From positions 1 through 64,000 of the forward strand of contig NZ_LGUR01000257.1 in assembly GCF_001270495.1 (NCBI RefSeq): 64,000 nt of DNA, written 5' to 3'. The position numbers were made by a program, and so were the translations under genes. Source of the DNA: Streptomyces viridochromogenes. Its GTDB lineage: Bacteria; Actinomycetota; Actinomycetes; Streptomycetales; Streptomycetaceae. Shown in pieces: positions 1 to 9,747 of the stretch. Within the stretch, counting starts at the first letter, position 1. Every line of letters starts with the position of its first letter. The notes under the pieces are model-generated. The model was not told where the DNA came from. It did no database searches and saw only the letters and a list, made by a program, of their open reading frames with translations.

Positions 1-197
1 AGCCCCAGGAGGATGGGGCGGGTAGGGGCGGCGGGGGCGTAAAACAGGGGTTCACCTGCGCCGACGTATCCCGGCGAGCCCCAGTGGCAACGGCCACGTA
101 CCATGGGGTAAGGCCGTGGCGTGTCAAGCCCGGCAGGGCCCGCGTAACACAGACGTACGCGAGAGCCGTCCTCACCACTCCGGGAGTACGCCGCAAT

Positions 198-2105
198 ATG
201 GCCACGCGCCACGACATCCGCAACGTCGCCATCGTCGCCCACGTCGACCACGGCAAGACCACCATCGTCGACGGCATGCTGAAGCAGGCCGGTGCCTTCG
301 CCGCCCACCAGCTCGACTCCGTCGACGACCGCATGATGGACTCGAACGACCTGGAGCGTGAGAAGGGCATCACGATCCTGGCCAAGAACACGGCGGTGAA
401 GTACCACCCCAAGGACGGGGGGGACGTCATCACCATCAACATCATCGACACCCCCGGCCACGCCGACTTCGGCGGTGAGGTGGAGCGCGGGCTGTCCATG
501 GTCGACGGCGTCGTTCTTCTCGTCGACGCCTCCGAGGGGCCCCTCCCGCAGACCCGCTTCGTGCTGCGCAAGGCCCTCCAGGCGCGCCTGCCGATCATCC
601 TGTGCATCAACAAGACGGACCGGCCCGACGCGCGCATCGACGAGGTCGTCAACGAGACCTACGACCTCTTCCTGGACCTCGACGCCGACGAGGAGCAGAT
701 CGAGTTCCCGATCGTCTACGCGTGTGGGCGGGACGGCATCGCCTCCCTCACCAAGCCCGACGACGGGACCGTGCCCTCCGACTCCACCAGCCTGGAGCCG
801 TTCTTCTCGACGATCCTCGAGCACATCCCGGCCCCGACCTACGAAGAGGCCGCCCCGCTCCAGGCGCACGTGACGAACCTCGACGCCGACAACTTCCTCG
901 GCCGTATCGCCCTGCTCCGCGTCCACCAGGGCGAGCTGAAGAAGGGCCAGACGGTCGCGTGGATGAAGCGCGACGGGTCCGTCAGCAACGTGCGGATCTC
1001 CGAGCTGATGATGACCGAGGCGCTCACGCGCAAGCCGGCCGAGAAGGCCGGCCCCGGTGACATCTGTGCCGTCGCCGGTATCCCGGACATCATGATCGGT
1101 GAAACGCTCGCCGACCCCGAGAACCCCGTTCCGCTGCCGCTGATCACGGTCGACGAGCCCGCGATCTCCATGACCATCGGCACCAACACCTCCCCGCTGG
1201 TCGGCCGCGGCGGCACCGGTAAGGGCGCCGACGCCAAGTCGGCGGTGAAGGACCGCAAGGTCACCGCCCGCCAGGTGAAGGACCGGCTCGACCGGGAGCT
1301 GATCGGTAACGTCAGCCTCCGGGTCCTGGACACCGAGCGCCCCGACGCCTGGGAGGTGCAGGGCCGCGGTGAGCTGGCGCTGGCCATCCTGGTGGAGCAG
1401 ATGCGCCGCGAGGGCTTCGAGCTGACCATCGGCAAGCCGCAGGTCGTCACCAAGGACGTCGACGGCAAGGTCTACGAGCCCGTCGAGCGCATGACCATCG
1501 ACGTGCCCGAGGAGCACATGGGCGCCGTCACCCAGCTCATGGGCGTCCGCAAGGGCCGTATGGACAACATGTCCAACCACGGGTCCGGCTGGGTGCGTAT
1601 GGAGTTCGTCGTGCCCTCGCGCGGTCTCATCGGGTTCCGGACCGAGTTCCTGACCCAGACCCGCGGCACCGGCATCGGCCACTCCATCCACGAGGGCCAC
1701 GAGCCCTGGTTCGGCACGCTGCAGACCCGCAACAACGGCTCGCTGGTCGCCGACCGCGCCGGTGCCGTCACCGCGTTCGCGATGACGAACCTCCAGGAGC
1801 GCGGTGTGCTCTTCACCGAGCCCGGCACCGAGGTGTACGAGGGCATGATCGTCGGCGAGAACTCGCGCTCCGACGACATGGACGTGAACATCACCAAGGA
1901 GAAGAAGCTCACCAACATGCGGTCGTCCACGGCCGATGTGGCCGAGTCGATCGTCCCGCCGCGCAAGCTGTCGCTGGAGCAGTCCCTGGAGTTCTGCCGC
2001 GACGACGAGTGCGTGGAGGTCACCCCGGAGGCCGTGCGCATCCGCAAGGTGAACCTGGACGCCCGCGAGCGCGCCCGCGCCGCGAGCCGCGCCAAGCACG
2101 GCTGA
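198..2105 (+). CDS. typA: Ribosome-associated translational GTPase TypA/BipA
   Basis: A 635-residue translation-factor GTPase of the TypA/BipA family, which binds the ribosome and is linked to 50S assembly and stress or cold adaptation. The N-terminus has the G1 loop AHVDHGKTT, followed by DTPGHADF (G3) and NKTD (G4). The rest reads as the usual EF-G-like domains II, III and V plus the BipA-specific C-terminal part. An in-frame frame extends back to 84, but the ATG at 198 places the family start ([20 protein letters not shown]) correctly and gives the normal length. It is a stand-alone gene closed by a strong terminator at 2121. In Streptomyces it commonly precedes the bldK locus, as here. 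Confidence 0.97.
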   Translation: MATRHDIRNVAIVAHVDHGKTTIVDGMLKQAGAFAAHQLDSVDDRMMDSNDLEREKGITILAKNTAVKYHPKDGGDVITINIIDTPGHADFGGEVERGLSMVDGVVLLVDASEGPLPQTRFVLRKALQARLPIILCINKTDRPDARIDEVVNETYDLFLDLDADEEQIEFPIVYACGRDGIASLTKPDDGTVPSDSTSLEPFFSTILEHIPAPTYEEAAPLQAHVTNLDADNFLGRIALLRVHQGELKKGQTVAWMKRDGSVSNVRISELMMTEALTRKPAEKAGPGDICAVAGIPDIMIGETLADPENPVPLPLITVDEPAISMTIGTNTSPLVGRGGTGKGADAKSAVKDRKVTARQVKDRLDRELIGNVSLRVLDTERPDAWEVQGRGELALAILVEQMRREGFELTIGKPQVVTKDVDGKVYEPVERMTIDVPEEHMGAVTQLMGVRKGRMDNMSNHGSGWVRMEFVVPSRGLIGFRTEFLTQTRGTGIGHSIHEGHEPWFGTLQTRNNGSLVADRAGAVTAFAMTNLQERGVLFTEPGTEVYEGMIVGENSRSDDMDVNITKEKKLTNMRSSTADVAESIVPPRKLSLEQSLEFCRDDECVEVTPEAVRIRKVNLDARERARAASRAKHG

Positions 2106-2119
2106 GTATCGGACACTTG

Positions 2120-2159
2120 AGCCCGGGCTCCCCCGTCACGGGGGAGCCCGGGCTTTTTT
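2120..2159 (+). terminator. Rho-independent terminator of typA
   Basis: A perfect 15-bp stem (2121-2135 with 2139-2153) with a 3-nt loop is followed by six T residues at 2154-2159. It sits 15 bp past the typA stop and separates typA from the bldK leader. Confidence 0.93.
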
Positions 2160-2316
2160 GCAAGCCGTTTTCCTGTGGCCGAGAACCCGTGTTGTGTCCG
2201 AAATACGGAGAACCTCGCCCGATAGCCATGTAACACGTCCGTTTCGCCACGTTCTCCGGTTAACACTTTGTCCGGATTTTGGAAGATCTATGCGCCAGCT
2301 GTGACTGAATTGAGAT

Positions 2317-2336
2317 TTACCGACGGTGGTCGGTAA
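2317..2336. promoter_or_regulatory. Inverted repeat in the bldK leader (candidate operator)
   Basis: A perfect 8-bp inverted repeat, TTACCGAC-4 nt-GTCGGTAA, lies in the roughly 380-bp non-coding stretch between the typA terminator and the first bldK gene. Size and symmetry suit a dimeric regulator. The stretch also contains AT-rich patches around 2260-2300, unusual for this genome, but I could not place a convincing -35/-10 pair. The regulator is unknown. Confidence 0.4.
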
Positions 2337-2543
2337 CTGGCTCATGGCAGATAGTTATCGGCAGCGCTCGGGTCAATGGGTCTCGCACTGTGGGGACAGT
2401 GCCCGATTCACGAGCAACAGGCGGTTGCCTGATCCTCCGTCAGGGGTGTCGGAGGGGGAGGGCGCACACCTCCTACGCGCGTCCGGCTGCGGAGTTCCGT
2501 ACGCCTCGCTTTGGCTTACCCATACGAGCGAAACGGGCGAAAC

Positions 2544-3578
2544 GTGACAAGTCCTATCGGTATTGAGGGTGGTGGCACCTCGGTCATCGCGGACGGCGAA
2601 CCTCCGCCGAACGCGAAGGGCGAGGACGAGCAGCTCATCGGGCGGTCGCCCGGCCGGCTGATGTGGATCCGCTTCAAACGCGACCGCACCGGTGTGATCT
2701 CGGCGTACGTCGTCATCTTCTTCTTCCTGATCGGCCTGCTCGCACCGGTCATCTCCTGGCTGTACGGCAAGAACCCGTACACGGTGTACGCCGACGAACG
2801 CCCCGAGCTGTTCGACAGCGCCGGTGTGCCGGTGCAGCCCAACGGCGGGATCAGCGGCGAGTTCTGGTTCGGCCTCGAACCGGGGAACGGCTACGACGTC
2901 TTCACCAAGCTGCTCTACGGCATCCGGACCTCGCTGGGGATCGCGGTCGCGGTCACCCTCGCGACCGTGCTCACCGGCATCGTCCTCGGCGTCACAGCCG
3001 GCTATCTCGGCGGCAGGACGGACTACTGGATCAGCCGGGTCATCGACTTCCTGCTCGCCTTCCCGGCCCAGCTGTTCTTCATCGCCAGCATGCCCGTCGT
3101 GGTCTCCCTGTTCGTCAGCCCGCGCGACGAGACACCCGTCTACGTCCGGGTCGTCGCCCTCATCCTGGTGATGTGGTTCCTGGGCTGGATGAGCCTCGGG
3201 CGGATCCTCAGAGGCACCACACTCGCCCTGCGGGAACGGGAGTTCATCGAGGCCGCCAAGGTCAGCGGGGCCCCTCCGGGGCGGATCATCCGCAAGGAGA
3301 TCCTGCCGAACGTGGTCACGCCGATCCTGGTGCAGAGCACGTACATGCTCCCCAACTTCGTGACCGCGGAGGCCGGTCTGAGCTTTCTGGGCGTGGGCAT
3401 CGTCGAACCGACGCCGGACTGGGGGCAGATGTTCTCCAAGGCGTCCACCGAGCTCGTGATGCAGAACGACATCACCTACATGTTCTTCCCGGGCGTCTCG
3501 ATGATCATCTTCGTCGTCGCGTTCAACCTGCTCGGGGACTCCGTCAGAGACGCCTTCGACCCCAAGACGGCGCGCTGA
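2544..3578 (+). CDS. bldKA: Oligopeptide ABC transporter permease, DppC-type (BldKA-like)
   Basis: A 344-residue inner-membrane permease of the peptide/nickel importer family. After a hydrophilic N-terminus comes a first membrane helix (VISAYVVIFFFLIGLLAPVI), an extracellular loop, then the binding-protein-dependent transport domain. That domain carries the EAA loop around EREFIEAAKVSGAPPGRIIR, which contacts the ATPases. The GTG at 2544 is preferred over a TTG at 2511 because it places the start next to the usual hydrophilic leader. It is first of five genes in the order permease, binding protein, permease, ATPase, ATPase, the order of S. coelicolor bldKABCDE, an importer needed for aerial growth. 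The bldK name rests on gene order and the typA neighbour and has not been confirmed by alignment. Confidence 0.85.
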   Translation: MTSPIGIEGGGTSVIADGEPPPNAKGEDEQLIGRSPGRLMWIRFKRDRTGVISAYVVIFFFLIGLLAPVISWLYGKNPYTVYADERPELFDSAGVPVQPNGGISGEFWFGLEPGNGYDVFTKLLYGIRTSLGIAVAVTLATVLTGIVLGVTAGYLGGRTDYWISRVIDFLLAFPAQLFFIASMPVVVSLFVSPRDETPVYVRVVALILVMWFLGWMSLGRILRGTTLALREREFIEAAKVSGAPPGRIIRKEILPNVVTPILVQSTYMLPNFVTAEAGLSFLGVGIVEPTPDWGQMFSKASTELVMQNDITYMFFPGVSMIIFVVAFNLLGDSVRDAFDPKTAR

Positions 3579-3592
3579 CGCACTGGTCGGCA

Positions 3593-3631
3593 CTTGGCAC
3601 TTGGCACTCAACGCTTGGCAGTTCCTTGGCA
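3593..3631 (+). repeat. Four CTTGGCA repeats between bldKA and bldKB
   Basis: CTTGGCA occurs at 3593, 3600, 3614 and 3625, filling half of the 82-bp gap before the binding-protein gene. The spacing is irregular (7, 14, 11 bp). It could be a protein or RNA binding array or simple replication slippage; no function is assigned. Confidence 0.55.
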
Positions 3632-3660
3632 CTGGTGACACACAGATGGGTGGAAACTGA

Positions 3661-5472
3661 GTGATGAGCAGGAGCGAACGCCATGTACACGCCGCGATCG
3701 CAGTGCTCGCGGCCACTGCACTCGTGCTGACCGGGTGCAGCTCGGGCGGCAGCAAGGGCGGTGGCAACGACAAGGAGCAGCAGGAGAACGCCGAACGGCA
3801 GAAGGCGTTGATCGAGTTCGGTGACGCCGCGGCCTCCAAGGGCCCCGCCGCCGAGGTTCCGGGCGCCAAGTCCGGCGGCACCATCTCGGTGCCCGCCCGC
3901 GACAGTTACGCCCACCTCGACCCGGCCCAGATCTACGTCTTCAACGAGATGCAGGTCGGCCTGCTGCTGCACAGAGGGCTCACCGGCTACAAGGCGACCA
4001 GCAACGACGGCAGCAAGCACGAGGTCGTCGGCGACCTCGCCACCGACTCCGGCACCACCACGGACGGCGGCAGGACCTGGAAGTACACCCTCAAGGACGG
4101 CATCAAGTTCGAGGACGGCTCCGCGATCACCTCCGCCGACATCCGGCACACCTTCGAGCGGCAGTTCGCGCCCTTCATCAACCAGGGTCCGCCGTACGTC
4201 CAGCAGTGGCTGGCCGACACCCCGGGTGCCGACTACCGCAAGCTGCTGCCCGACGGCCCGTTCAAGGGCAAGCACCTCCCGGACAGCATCCTGGAGACAC
4301 CGGACGCGAAGACGGTCGTCTTCAAGTTCAAGAAGCCCCGCCCCGACCTGCCGTACGCGCTGGCCATGACGGGGTACGCGGCCGTCTCCCAGAAGGGCGA
4401 CACCAAGGAGAAGTACGACAAGGCGCCGGTGGCGTCCGGGCCTTACAAGATCCAGTCGTTCAAGTCCGGCAAGTCGATGGTGCTGGTGCGGAACACGAAC
4501 TGGGACCCGGCCACCGACCCGATCCGCCACCAGTACGTCGACAGGTTCGACATCACCTTCAACCAGCAGTACGAGGACTCCACCAAGGCGCTGGTCGCCG
4601 ACAGCGGCGTGGACCGGACATCTGTCAGCTGGCAGAACTCGGTCGACGCGGGCAACCTGTCGAAGGTCCTGAACGACCCGAAGATGAAGTCCCGCACGGT
4701 CATCGGCTACCAGCCGTACGTCGGCCAGATCAACATCAACACCAGCCACAAGGCGATGCAGGACAAGAAGGTCCGCGAGGCCATCGCCTACGCGCTGCCG
4801 GTCTCACCGTTCGTGCGGGCCTACGGCGGCAGCGCCGCGATGGAGGTCGCGGGCGGCATCATCAGCCCGACCGTCAGCGGCTACGACCCCTCCTTCGACC
4901 CGTGGGGCAAGAAGAAGAACCCCGCGGGTGACCCCGCCAAGGCCAAGAAGATCCTCCAGGAGGCCGGAAAGGTCGGCACGAAGCTGACCTTCGGCTACAT
5001 GAACTCCCAGGAGGGCCAGGCGTACTCCACCGCCATGGCGGCGGGTCTGGAGAAGGCCGGCTTCGACGTCCAGCGTCAGGAGATCCCGGCCGAGACGTAC
5101 TTCGACCAGGTCAGCAAGCTCGACAACAACTACGACATCTTCCACACCTCGTGGGGTGCCGACTGGCCCTCCGCCTCGACCGTGATCCCGCCGCTGTACG
5201 ACGGCCGGGCGATCGCGGAAGGTGCGCAGAACTACTCGCAGATCAACGACCCGAAGATCAACAGCGAGATCGACCGCATCAGCCTGATCAGCGATCCGGC
5301 CAAGGCCGCGGCCGAGTGGGAGAAGCTCGGCGAGTACATCGTGAAGGACGTCGTCAACATCGTCCCGACCGCCTACTACAAGCAGGTCCAGATCGCCGGA
5401 TCCAAGATCGGCGGTCTCGTCTACGACGATGTCGTCGGCGGCGTCGACCCGCGCCGACTGTACGTCAAGTAA
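3661..5472 (+). CDS. bldKB: Oligopeptide-binding lipoprotein, SBP family 5 (BldKB-like)
   Basis: An extracellular solute-binding protein of about 603 residues that would capture oligopeptides for the importer. The signal sequence ends in the lipobox LTGC with Cys26 as the lipidated residue, so the mature protein is tethered to the outer face of the membrane. A Gly/Ser/Lys-rich linker and then the family-5 body (GGTISVPARDSYAHLDPAQI, YTLKDGIKFEDGS) follow. The start is GTG 3661 or the adjoining ATG 3664. S. coelicolor BldKB is a lipoprotein of similar size. Two strong stem-loops follow the stop codon and probably make this gene more abundant than the downstream ones. The peptide ligand cannot be read from sequence. 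Confidence 0.87.
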   Translation: MMSRSERHVHAAIAVLAATALVLTGCSSGGSKGGGNDKEQQENAERQKALIEFGDAAASKGPAAEVPGAKSGGTISVPARDSYAHLDPAQIYVFNEMQVGLLLHRGLTGYKATSNDGSKHEVVGDLATDSGTTTDGGRTWKYTLKDGIKFEDGSAITSADIRHTFERQFAPFINQGPPYVQQWLADTPGADYRKLLPDGPFKGKHLPDSILETPDAKTVVFKFKKPRPDLPYALAMTGYAAVSQKGDTKEKYDKAPVASGPYKIQSFKSGKSMVLVRNTNWDPATDPIRHQYVDRFDITFNQQYEDSTKALVADSGVDRTSVSWQNSVDAGNLSKVLNDPKMKSRTVIGYQPYVGQININTSHKAMQDKKVREAIAYALPVSPFVRAYGGSAAMEVAGGIISPTVSGYDPSFDPWGKKKNPAGDPAKAKKILQEAGKVGTKLTFGYMNSQEGQAYSTAMAAGLEKAGFDVQRQEIPAETYFDQVSKLDNNYDIFHTSWGADWPSASTVIPPLYDGRAIAEGAQNYSQINDPKINSEIDRISLISDPAKAAAEWEKLGEYIVKDVVNIVPTAYYKQVQIAGSKIGGLVYDDVVGGVDPRRLYVK

Positions 5473-5483
5473 CCCCGCCCGCC

Positions 5484-5565
5484 CGGCATCCGGTGGCCAC
5501 CGCCCGTGCGAGGGGCACCGGATGCCGCCAGGGCCGCTCCGGCAGGATCCGCCGGAGCGGCCCTG
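5484..5565 (+). terminator. Two stem-loops between bldKB and bldKC (attenuator or mRNA stabiliser)
   Basis: The first hairpin pairs 5484-5495 with 5516-5527 (12 bp). The second pairs 5529-5543 with 5551-5565 (15 bp perfect, 7-nt loop). Neither is followed by a T run. Stable hairpins just after a binding-protein gene usually protect its mRNA or attenuate transcription so that more binding protein than membrane subunits is made. Confidence 0.7.
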
Positions 5566-5594
5566 GGCCAGCCGACGTCTGGGAGCTGCCTGCC

Positions 5595-6575
5595 ATGCTG
5601 CGCTTTCTGGTCCGCCGGTCCCTCGGCGCCGTCGTCATTCTCTTTCTGCTGAGCATCGTCACGTTCCTGCTGTTCTTCGGGATGCCGCGTGACCCGGCGC
5701 TCCTGATGTGCGGCAAGACGTGCACCCCGGCCAACCTGGAGAACCTGCACCGGGTGCTCGGGCTCGACAAGCCGATCCCCGAGCAGTACTGGATCTTCCT
5801 CACCAACCTCGTCTCGGGCAGCGACGGCTTCGCCCAGGGGCCTTGCCCGGCCCCCTGCTTCGGCTACTCGTACCACTCCAACGAGCAGGTCTGGGGCACC
5901 CTGATGGACCGCCTGCCCACCACCGTCTCGCTCACCCTCGGCGGAGCGGTCTTCTTCCTGGTCATCGGCCTGGGCACCGGCCTGATCGCCGCGTGGAAGC
6001 GTGGCACGCTGATCGACAAGACCTTCACGGGCGGCGCCATGGTGATCAGCTCGATGCAGATCTACTTCCTCGGCCCGCTGGCCCTGGCGATCCTCGTCTA
6101 CCAGACGCAGATCTTCGACAAGCCCGCCTACCACGACTTCACCGCGAACCCGGCCGCCTGGTTCGGGGGGCTGATCATCCCGTGGGTGGTGCTGTCGACG
6201 ATCTTCGCCTCGCAGTACACCCGTATGTCCCGCTCGTCGATGATCGAGCAGCTCCAGGAGGAACACGTCCGCACCGCCCGCGCCAAGGGCATGTCCAGAC
6301 GGTACGTCTTCTTCCGCTACGCCTGGCGCGGTTCGCTGATCCCCATCGTCACCATCTTCGGCATCGACCTCGGCTCGCTGCTCGGCGGTGCCATCATCAC
6401 GGAGTACACCTTCGGACTTCCGGGGCTCGGCCGGCTGGCGGTGGAGTCGGTGTTCTTCAGCGACCTGCCGCTGCTGCTGGGCGTGATGCTGTTCTCCGCC
6501 ACCATGATCCTGCTCTGCAACATCGTCGTCGACGCCGCGTACGCCTTCATCGACCCGCGGGTGCGGCTGGCCTAG
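5595..6575 (+). CDS. bldKC: Oligopeptide ABC transporter permease, DppB-type (BldKC-like)
   Basis: A 326-residue integral membrane permease beginning MLRFLVRRSLGAVVILFLLS, the typical first helix of DppB/OppB proteins. An extracytoplasmic loop contains paired cysteines (CGKTC). The EAA loop follows at LQEEHVRTARAKGMSRRYVF, then the C-terminal helices. A longer reading frame extends back to 5151 but overlaps bldKB in another frame and the stem-loops, so ATG 5595 is the start. It should pair with the DppC-type subunit at 2544 to form the channel. The paralogue at 48623-49603 has exactly the same length. Confidence 0.87.
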   Translation: MLRFLVRRSLGAVVILFLLSIVTFLLFFGMPRDPALLMCGKTCTPANLENLHRVLGLDKPIPEQYWIFLTNLVSGSDGFAQGPCPAPCFGYSYHSNEQVWGTLMDRLPTTVSLTLGGAVFFLVIGLGTGLIAAWKRGTLIDKTFTGGAMVISSMQIYFLGPLALAILVYQTQIFDKPAYHDFTANPAAWFGGLIIPWVVLSTIFASQYTRMSRSSMIEQLQEEHVRTARAKGMSRRYVFFRYAWRGSLIPIVTIFGIDLGSLLGGAIITEYTFGLPGLGRLAVESVFFSDLPLLLGVMLFSATMILLCNIVVDAAYAFIDPRVRLA

Positions 6576-6633
6576 GCCGCACCGGGGAACCCTTTCCAGA
6601 GGACCTGTTGAGGACCTGTTGAGGAGCACTGAC

Positions 6634-7695
6634 GTGACCACTCTGACCAAGGAAGCCGGCGCCCCCGTCCCGGCCGGCGCGGACGCGTTCCTCTCGGTGC
6701 GGGACCTGCATGTCAGCTTCAGGACCGAGGACGGCGTCGTACGGGCCGTGGACGGGCTCTCCTTCGACCTGGAGCGCGGCAGGACGCTGGGCATCGTGGG
6801 GGAGTCCGGCTCGGGGAAGTCGGTGACGAACCTGACGATCCTCGGGCTGCACAACCCGATGTTCACCACCGTCGAGGGCGAGATCCTCCTGGAGGGACAG
6901 GAGCTGACCACCGCCCGGGAGTCCGAACTGGAGAAGCTGCGCGGCAACAAGGTCGCCATGATCTTCCAGGACCCGCTCACCGCGTTGTCGCCGTACTACA
7001 CGGTGGGCCGGCAGATCGCCGAGCCGTACATGAAGCACATGCGCGCCTCGAAGAAGGCGGCCTGGGAGCGGGCGGTGGAGATGCTGGACAAGGTCGGCAT
7101 CCCCAACCCGGGCCAGCGGGCGAAGGACTATCCGCACCAGTTCTCCGGCGGTATGCGCCAGCGCGCGATGATCGCCATGGCGCTGGTCTGCGACCCCGAC
7201 CTGCTGATCGCCGACGAGCCGACCACCGCCCTGGACGTCACGGTCCAGGCGCAGATCCTGGACCTGCTGAAGGACCTGCAACAGGAGTTCGGCTCGGCGA
7301 TCATCTTCATCACCCACGACCTCGGGGTCATCGCCGACATGGCCGACGACATCATGGTGATGTACGCGGGCGGGGCGGTGGAGCGCGGCACGGTGCACGA
7401 GGTGCTGCGCGCGCCCCAACACCCTTACACCTGGGGTCTGTTGAATTCGATGCCGCGCCTGGACTCGGACCCGCATGCCCCGCTGGCGCCCATCCCTGGC
7501 ACCCCGCCGTCCCTGCTCCACCCGCCCTCCGGCTGCCGCTTCCACCCCCGCTGCACCTTCCAGGACCGGGTCGGCGGCACCCGCTGTGTCACGGAGGTCC
7601 CGCTGCTCGGCCCGGACCGCTCCTCGGCCTGCCATCTGACGGCGGACCAGAAGCGGACCATCTTCGAGGAGGAGATCAGGCCCCGCCTGCGCTGA
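6634..7695 (+). CDS. bldKD: Oligopeptide ABC transporter ATPase, DppD-type (BldKD-like)
   Basis: A 353-residue cytoplasmic ATPase. Walker A is GESGSGKS, the signature is FSGGMRQR, Walker B is LLIADEP, the D-loop is TTALD and the H-loop is ITHD. The C-terminal oligopeptide/dipeptide transporter extension with its Cys-containing segment ([10 protein letters not shown]) is present, as in other peptide importers. GTG 6634 follows a GAGGAG ribosome site at 6621. An 11-bp tandem duplication (6600-6621) lies just upstream. It works with the DppF-type ATPase that follows at 7784. All catalytic motifs are intact. Confidence 0.88.
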   Translation: MTTLTKEAGAPVPAGADAFLSVRDLHVSFRTEDGVVRAVDGLSFDLERGRTLGIVGESGSGKSVTNLTILGLHNPMFTTVEGEILLEGQELTTARESELEKLRGNKVAMIFQDPLTALSPYYTVGRQIAEPYMKHMRASKKAAWERAVEMLDKVGIPNPGQRAKDYPHQFSGGMRQRAMIAMALVCDPDLLIADEPTTALDVTVQAQILDLLKDLQQEFGSAIIFITHDLGVIADMADDIMVMYAGGAVERGTVHEVLRAPQHPYTWGLLNSMPRLDSDPHAPLAPIPGTPPSLLHPPSGCRFHPRCTFQDRVGGTRCVTEVPLLGPDRSSACHLTADQKRTIFEEEIRPRLR

Positions 7696-7783
7696 CGCCC
7701 CGTTTCGCTCCCCGTTCCGTTCCGCCACCGATTCGCTCCCCGATCCGCTCTTCGATCAGCCCCGTCTGAGGAGGACTACGGCT

Positions 7784-8929
7784 ATGACAGAGGACCTCGT
7801 CCTCCCCGCACCCCGCGAGGCCGCCACCGACGCCCCCGGCGAACCGCTGCTGGAGGTGGCGGGGCTCGTGAAGCACTTCCCGGTCAAGGGCGGCTTCCCG
7901 ATCCGCCGCACGGTCGGCCAGGTGCAGGCCGTCGACGGCATCGACCTGACGGTCCATGTCGGCGAGAGCTTCGGGCTGGTGGGGGAGTCGGGCTGCGGCA
8001 AGTCGACGACCGGACGCCTGATCACCAAGCTGCTGGAGCCGACGGGCGGCAGGATCGCGTACCGGGGCAAGGACATCACGCACGCCACGCGCCGCCAGCT
8101 GGCGCCGATCCGCTCCGAGATCCAGATGATCTTCCAGGACCCGTACTCCTCGCTGAACCCGCGCCAGACGGTCGGCAAGATCATCTCGGGTCCGATGGAG
8201 ATCAACCGGATCGAGCCGGAGGGAGGACGGGAGAAGCGGGTCCGTGAGCTGCTGGAGATCGTCGGTCTCAACCCGGAGCACTACAACCGCTTCCCGCACG
8301 AGTTCTCCGGCGGCCAGCGCCAACGGATCGGCGTGGCACGTGCGTTGTCGCTCGACCCCAAGCTGATCGTGGCGGACGAACCGGTCTCGGCGCTGGATGT
8401 CTCGATCCAGGCGCAGGTGGTGAACCTGCTCCAGAAGGTCCAGCAGGAACTCGGCATCGCGTTCCTGTTCATCGCCCACGACCTGGCCGTCGTACGGCAC
8501 TTCGTCGTACGGCACTTCTCGCAGCGCGTGGCGGTGATGTATCTCGGCAAGGTGATCGAGGTCGGCGACCGCGACTCCATCTACACCCGCCCCCGGCACC
8601 CCTACACCCACGCCCTGCTGTCCGCCGTGCCCGAGGTGAACGTGGGCGCCGAGGACGACGAGGAGGTGCCCCAGCGGGAGCGGATCCGCCTCGCCGGTGA
8701 TGTGCCGTCCCCGATCTCCCCGCCCTCCGGCTGCCGTTTCCGCACCCGCTGCTGGAAGGCGGAGGACAAGTGCGCGGCCGAGGAACCGCCCCTGATCCAG
8801 CTCTCCGGCAACCACGCGGGCCACCTGACGGCCTGCCACTTCCCGGAGGAGCCGACGATCGAGGCGCGGGACGAGGACATCGTGCTGGATCCGGCGCTGG
8901 CGGCGCTGGAGGAGGACGCGGACGACTAG
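7784..8929 (+). CDS. bldKE: Oligopeptide ABC transporter ATPase, DppF-type (BldKE-like), with 5-residue tandem duplication
   Basis: A 381-residue cytoplasmic ATPase with Walker [10 protein letters not shown], signature FSGGQRQR, Walker B LIVADEP, D-loop VSALD, H-loop IAHD and the C-terminal peptide-transporter extension ([13 protein letters not shown]). ATG 7784 is preceded by GAGGAGGA. Just after the H-loop the stretch VVRHF appears twice (VVRHFVVRHFSQRV), encoded by a perfect 15-bp tandem duplication at 8489-8503 and 8504-8518. The paralogues at 46497 and 58152 have a single copy. The frame is kept, but the insertion lies close to catalytic elements and could affect activity. It is the last gene of the operon and converges on a minus-strand methyltransferase 17 bp away. 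Confidence 0.87.
   Translation: MTEDLVLPAPREAATDAPGEPLLEVAGLVKHFPVKGGFPIRRTVGQVQAVDGIDLTVHVGESFGLVGESGCGKSTTGRLITKLLEPTGGRIAYRGKDITHATRRQLAPIRSEIQMIFQDPYSSLNPRQTVGKIISGPMEINRIEPEGGREKRVRELLEIVGLNPEHYNRFPHEFSGGQRQRIGVARALSLDPKLIVADEPVSALDVSIQAQVVNLLQKVQQELGIAFLFIAHDLAVVRHFVVRHFSQRVAVMYLGKVIEVGDRDSIYTRPRHPYTHALLSAVPEVNVGAEDDEEVPQRERIRLAGDVPSPISPPSGCRFRTRCWKAEDKCAAEEPPLIQLSGNHAGHLTACHFPEEPTIEARDEDIVLDPALAALEEDADD
8489..8518 (+). repeat. 15-bp perfect tandem duplication within bldKE
   Basis: Two identical copies of GTCGTACGGCACTTC, head to tail, add the five residues VVRHF right after the H-loop region. It is absent from both paralogues in this window and so looks like a recent slippage event, or possibly an assembly error. 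Confidence 0.9.
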
Positions 8930-8946
8930 CTAGCCCGTCGCCCGGA

Positions 8947-9690
8947 TCAGGCCGGCGTCCCCGCGGCCACGGTGATGATCTCGGGGCTGGTGGGAGTGAG
9001 CGGCCCCCGGCCCCAGTCGCCGTACCGTTCGACGACGGTGAGGCCGGCCTCGTGGAGGAAGGCGTCCAGGGCGTCGGGGGCGAGGAAGCGGAGGGTGCTG
9101 CGGCTGACGACGGGGGCCTGCCAGCCGTCGCAGGCGAACGTCTCGGTGAAGGTCACGCGATCCCCGACGACGGGCCCCTCGACCTGGTGCCACACCCGTA
9201 CGACCCGGCCGGCCCCGTCGTCGGCCTTCCGTACCCGCTCCGGCGTCCACGCCTCCCAGGCCCGCGCCGCCGGGTTCCGCGTCTCGAACACGAACCGCCC
9301 GCCCTCGGCGAGCGCCGCGCGCACGGCACGCAGACAGCGACGTATGTCCTCGTCCCGGAGAAGCACCTGGAAGGCATGCCCGGTCATCACGACCAGATCG
9401 AAGGCGTGCCGCCAGTCCCTCGCGAGCAGATCCCCGAGCACCCACTCGACACCGGGCTCCTGCCGCCGTGCCTGCACGAGCATCGCGGCGGCCGGATCAA
9501 GCCCCACGAGCCGCCCCGGCTGCCCGGCGGCCCGCGCCCGCCCGAGCAGCCGCCCGGTCCCGCAGCCGACGTCGAGCACGGCCCTGGCGGACATCACGTA
9601 CCCGAGACAGAAGTCGTCACCCGGCCCCCACGGGTTGAGGGCGTCGTACAACGCGGCGAGCGACAGATCCGCGAACGAACGATCGACCAT
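8947..9690 (-). CDS. Class I SAM-dependent methyltransferase
   Basis: A 247-residue cytoplasmic protein with the class I S-adenosylmethionine-binding motif I VLDVGCGTGRLLG around residue 38, then LVGLDPAAAML (motif II acidic residue) and the post-motif LVVMTGHAFQVL. The remainder is a typical small-molecule methyltransferase of the Methyltransf_25 type. The substrate is not readable. The ATG is at 9690. It is transcribed opposite to bldKE and lies downstream of the amidohydrolase gene, with about 150 bp between them, so the two may or may not share a transcript. It has no clear link to the peptide cassette that starts at 11.1 kb on the other strand. Confidence 0.82.
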   Translation of the reverse strand: MVDRSFADLSLAALYDALNPWGPGDDFCLGYVMSARAVLDVGCGTGRLLGRARAAGQPGRLVGLDPAAAMLVQARRQEPGVEWVLGDLLARDWRHAFDLVVMTGHAFQVLLRDEDIRRCLRAVRAALAEGGRFVFETRNPAARAWEAWTPERVRKADDGAGRVVRVWHQVEGPVVGDRVTFTETFACDGWQAPVVSRSTLRFLAPDALDAFLHEAGLTVVERYGDWGRGPLTPTSPEIITVAAGTPA

Positions 9691-9747
9691 TCGCGGCAGT
9701 GTGCCACAACTCCCCTTGTCCTACGCCGGTTTCGGGCGGGCTTCGGG

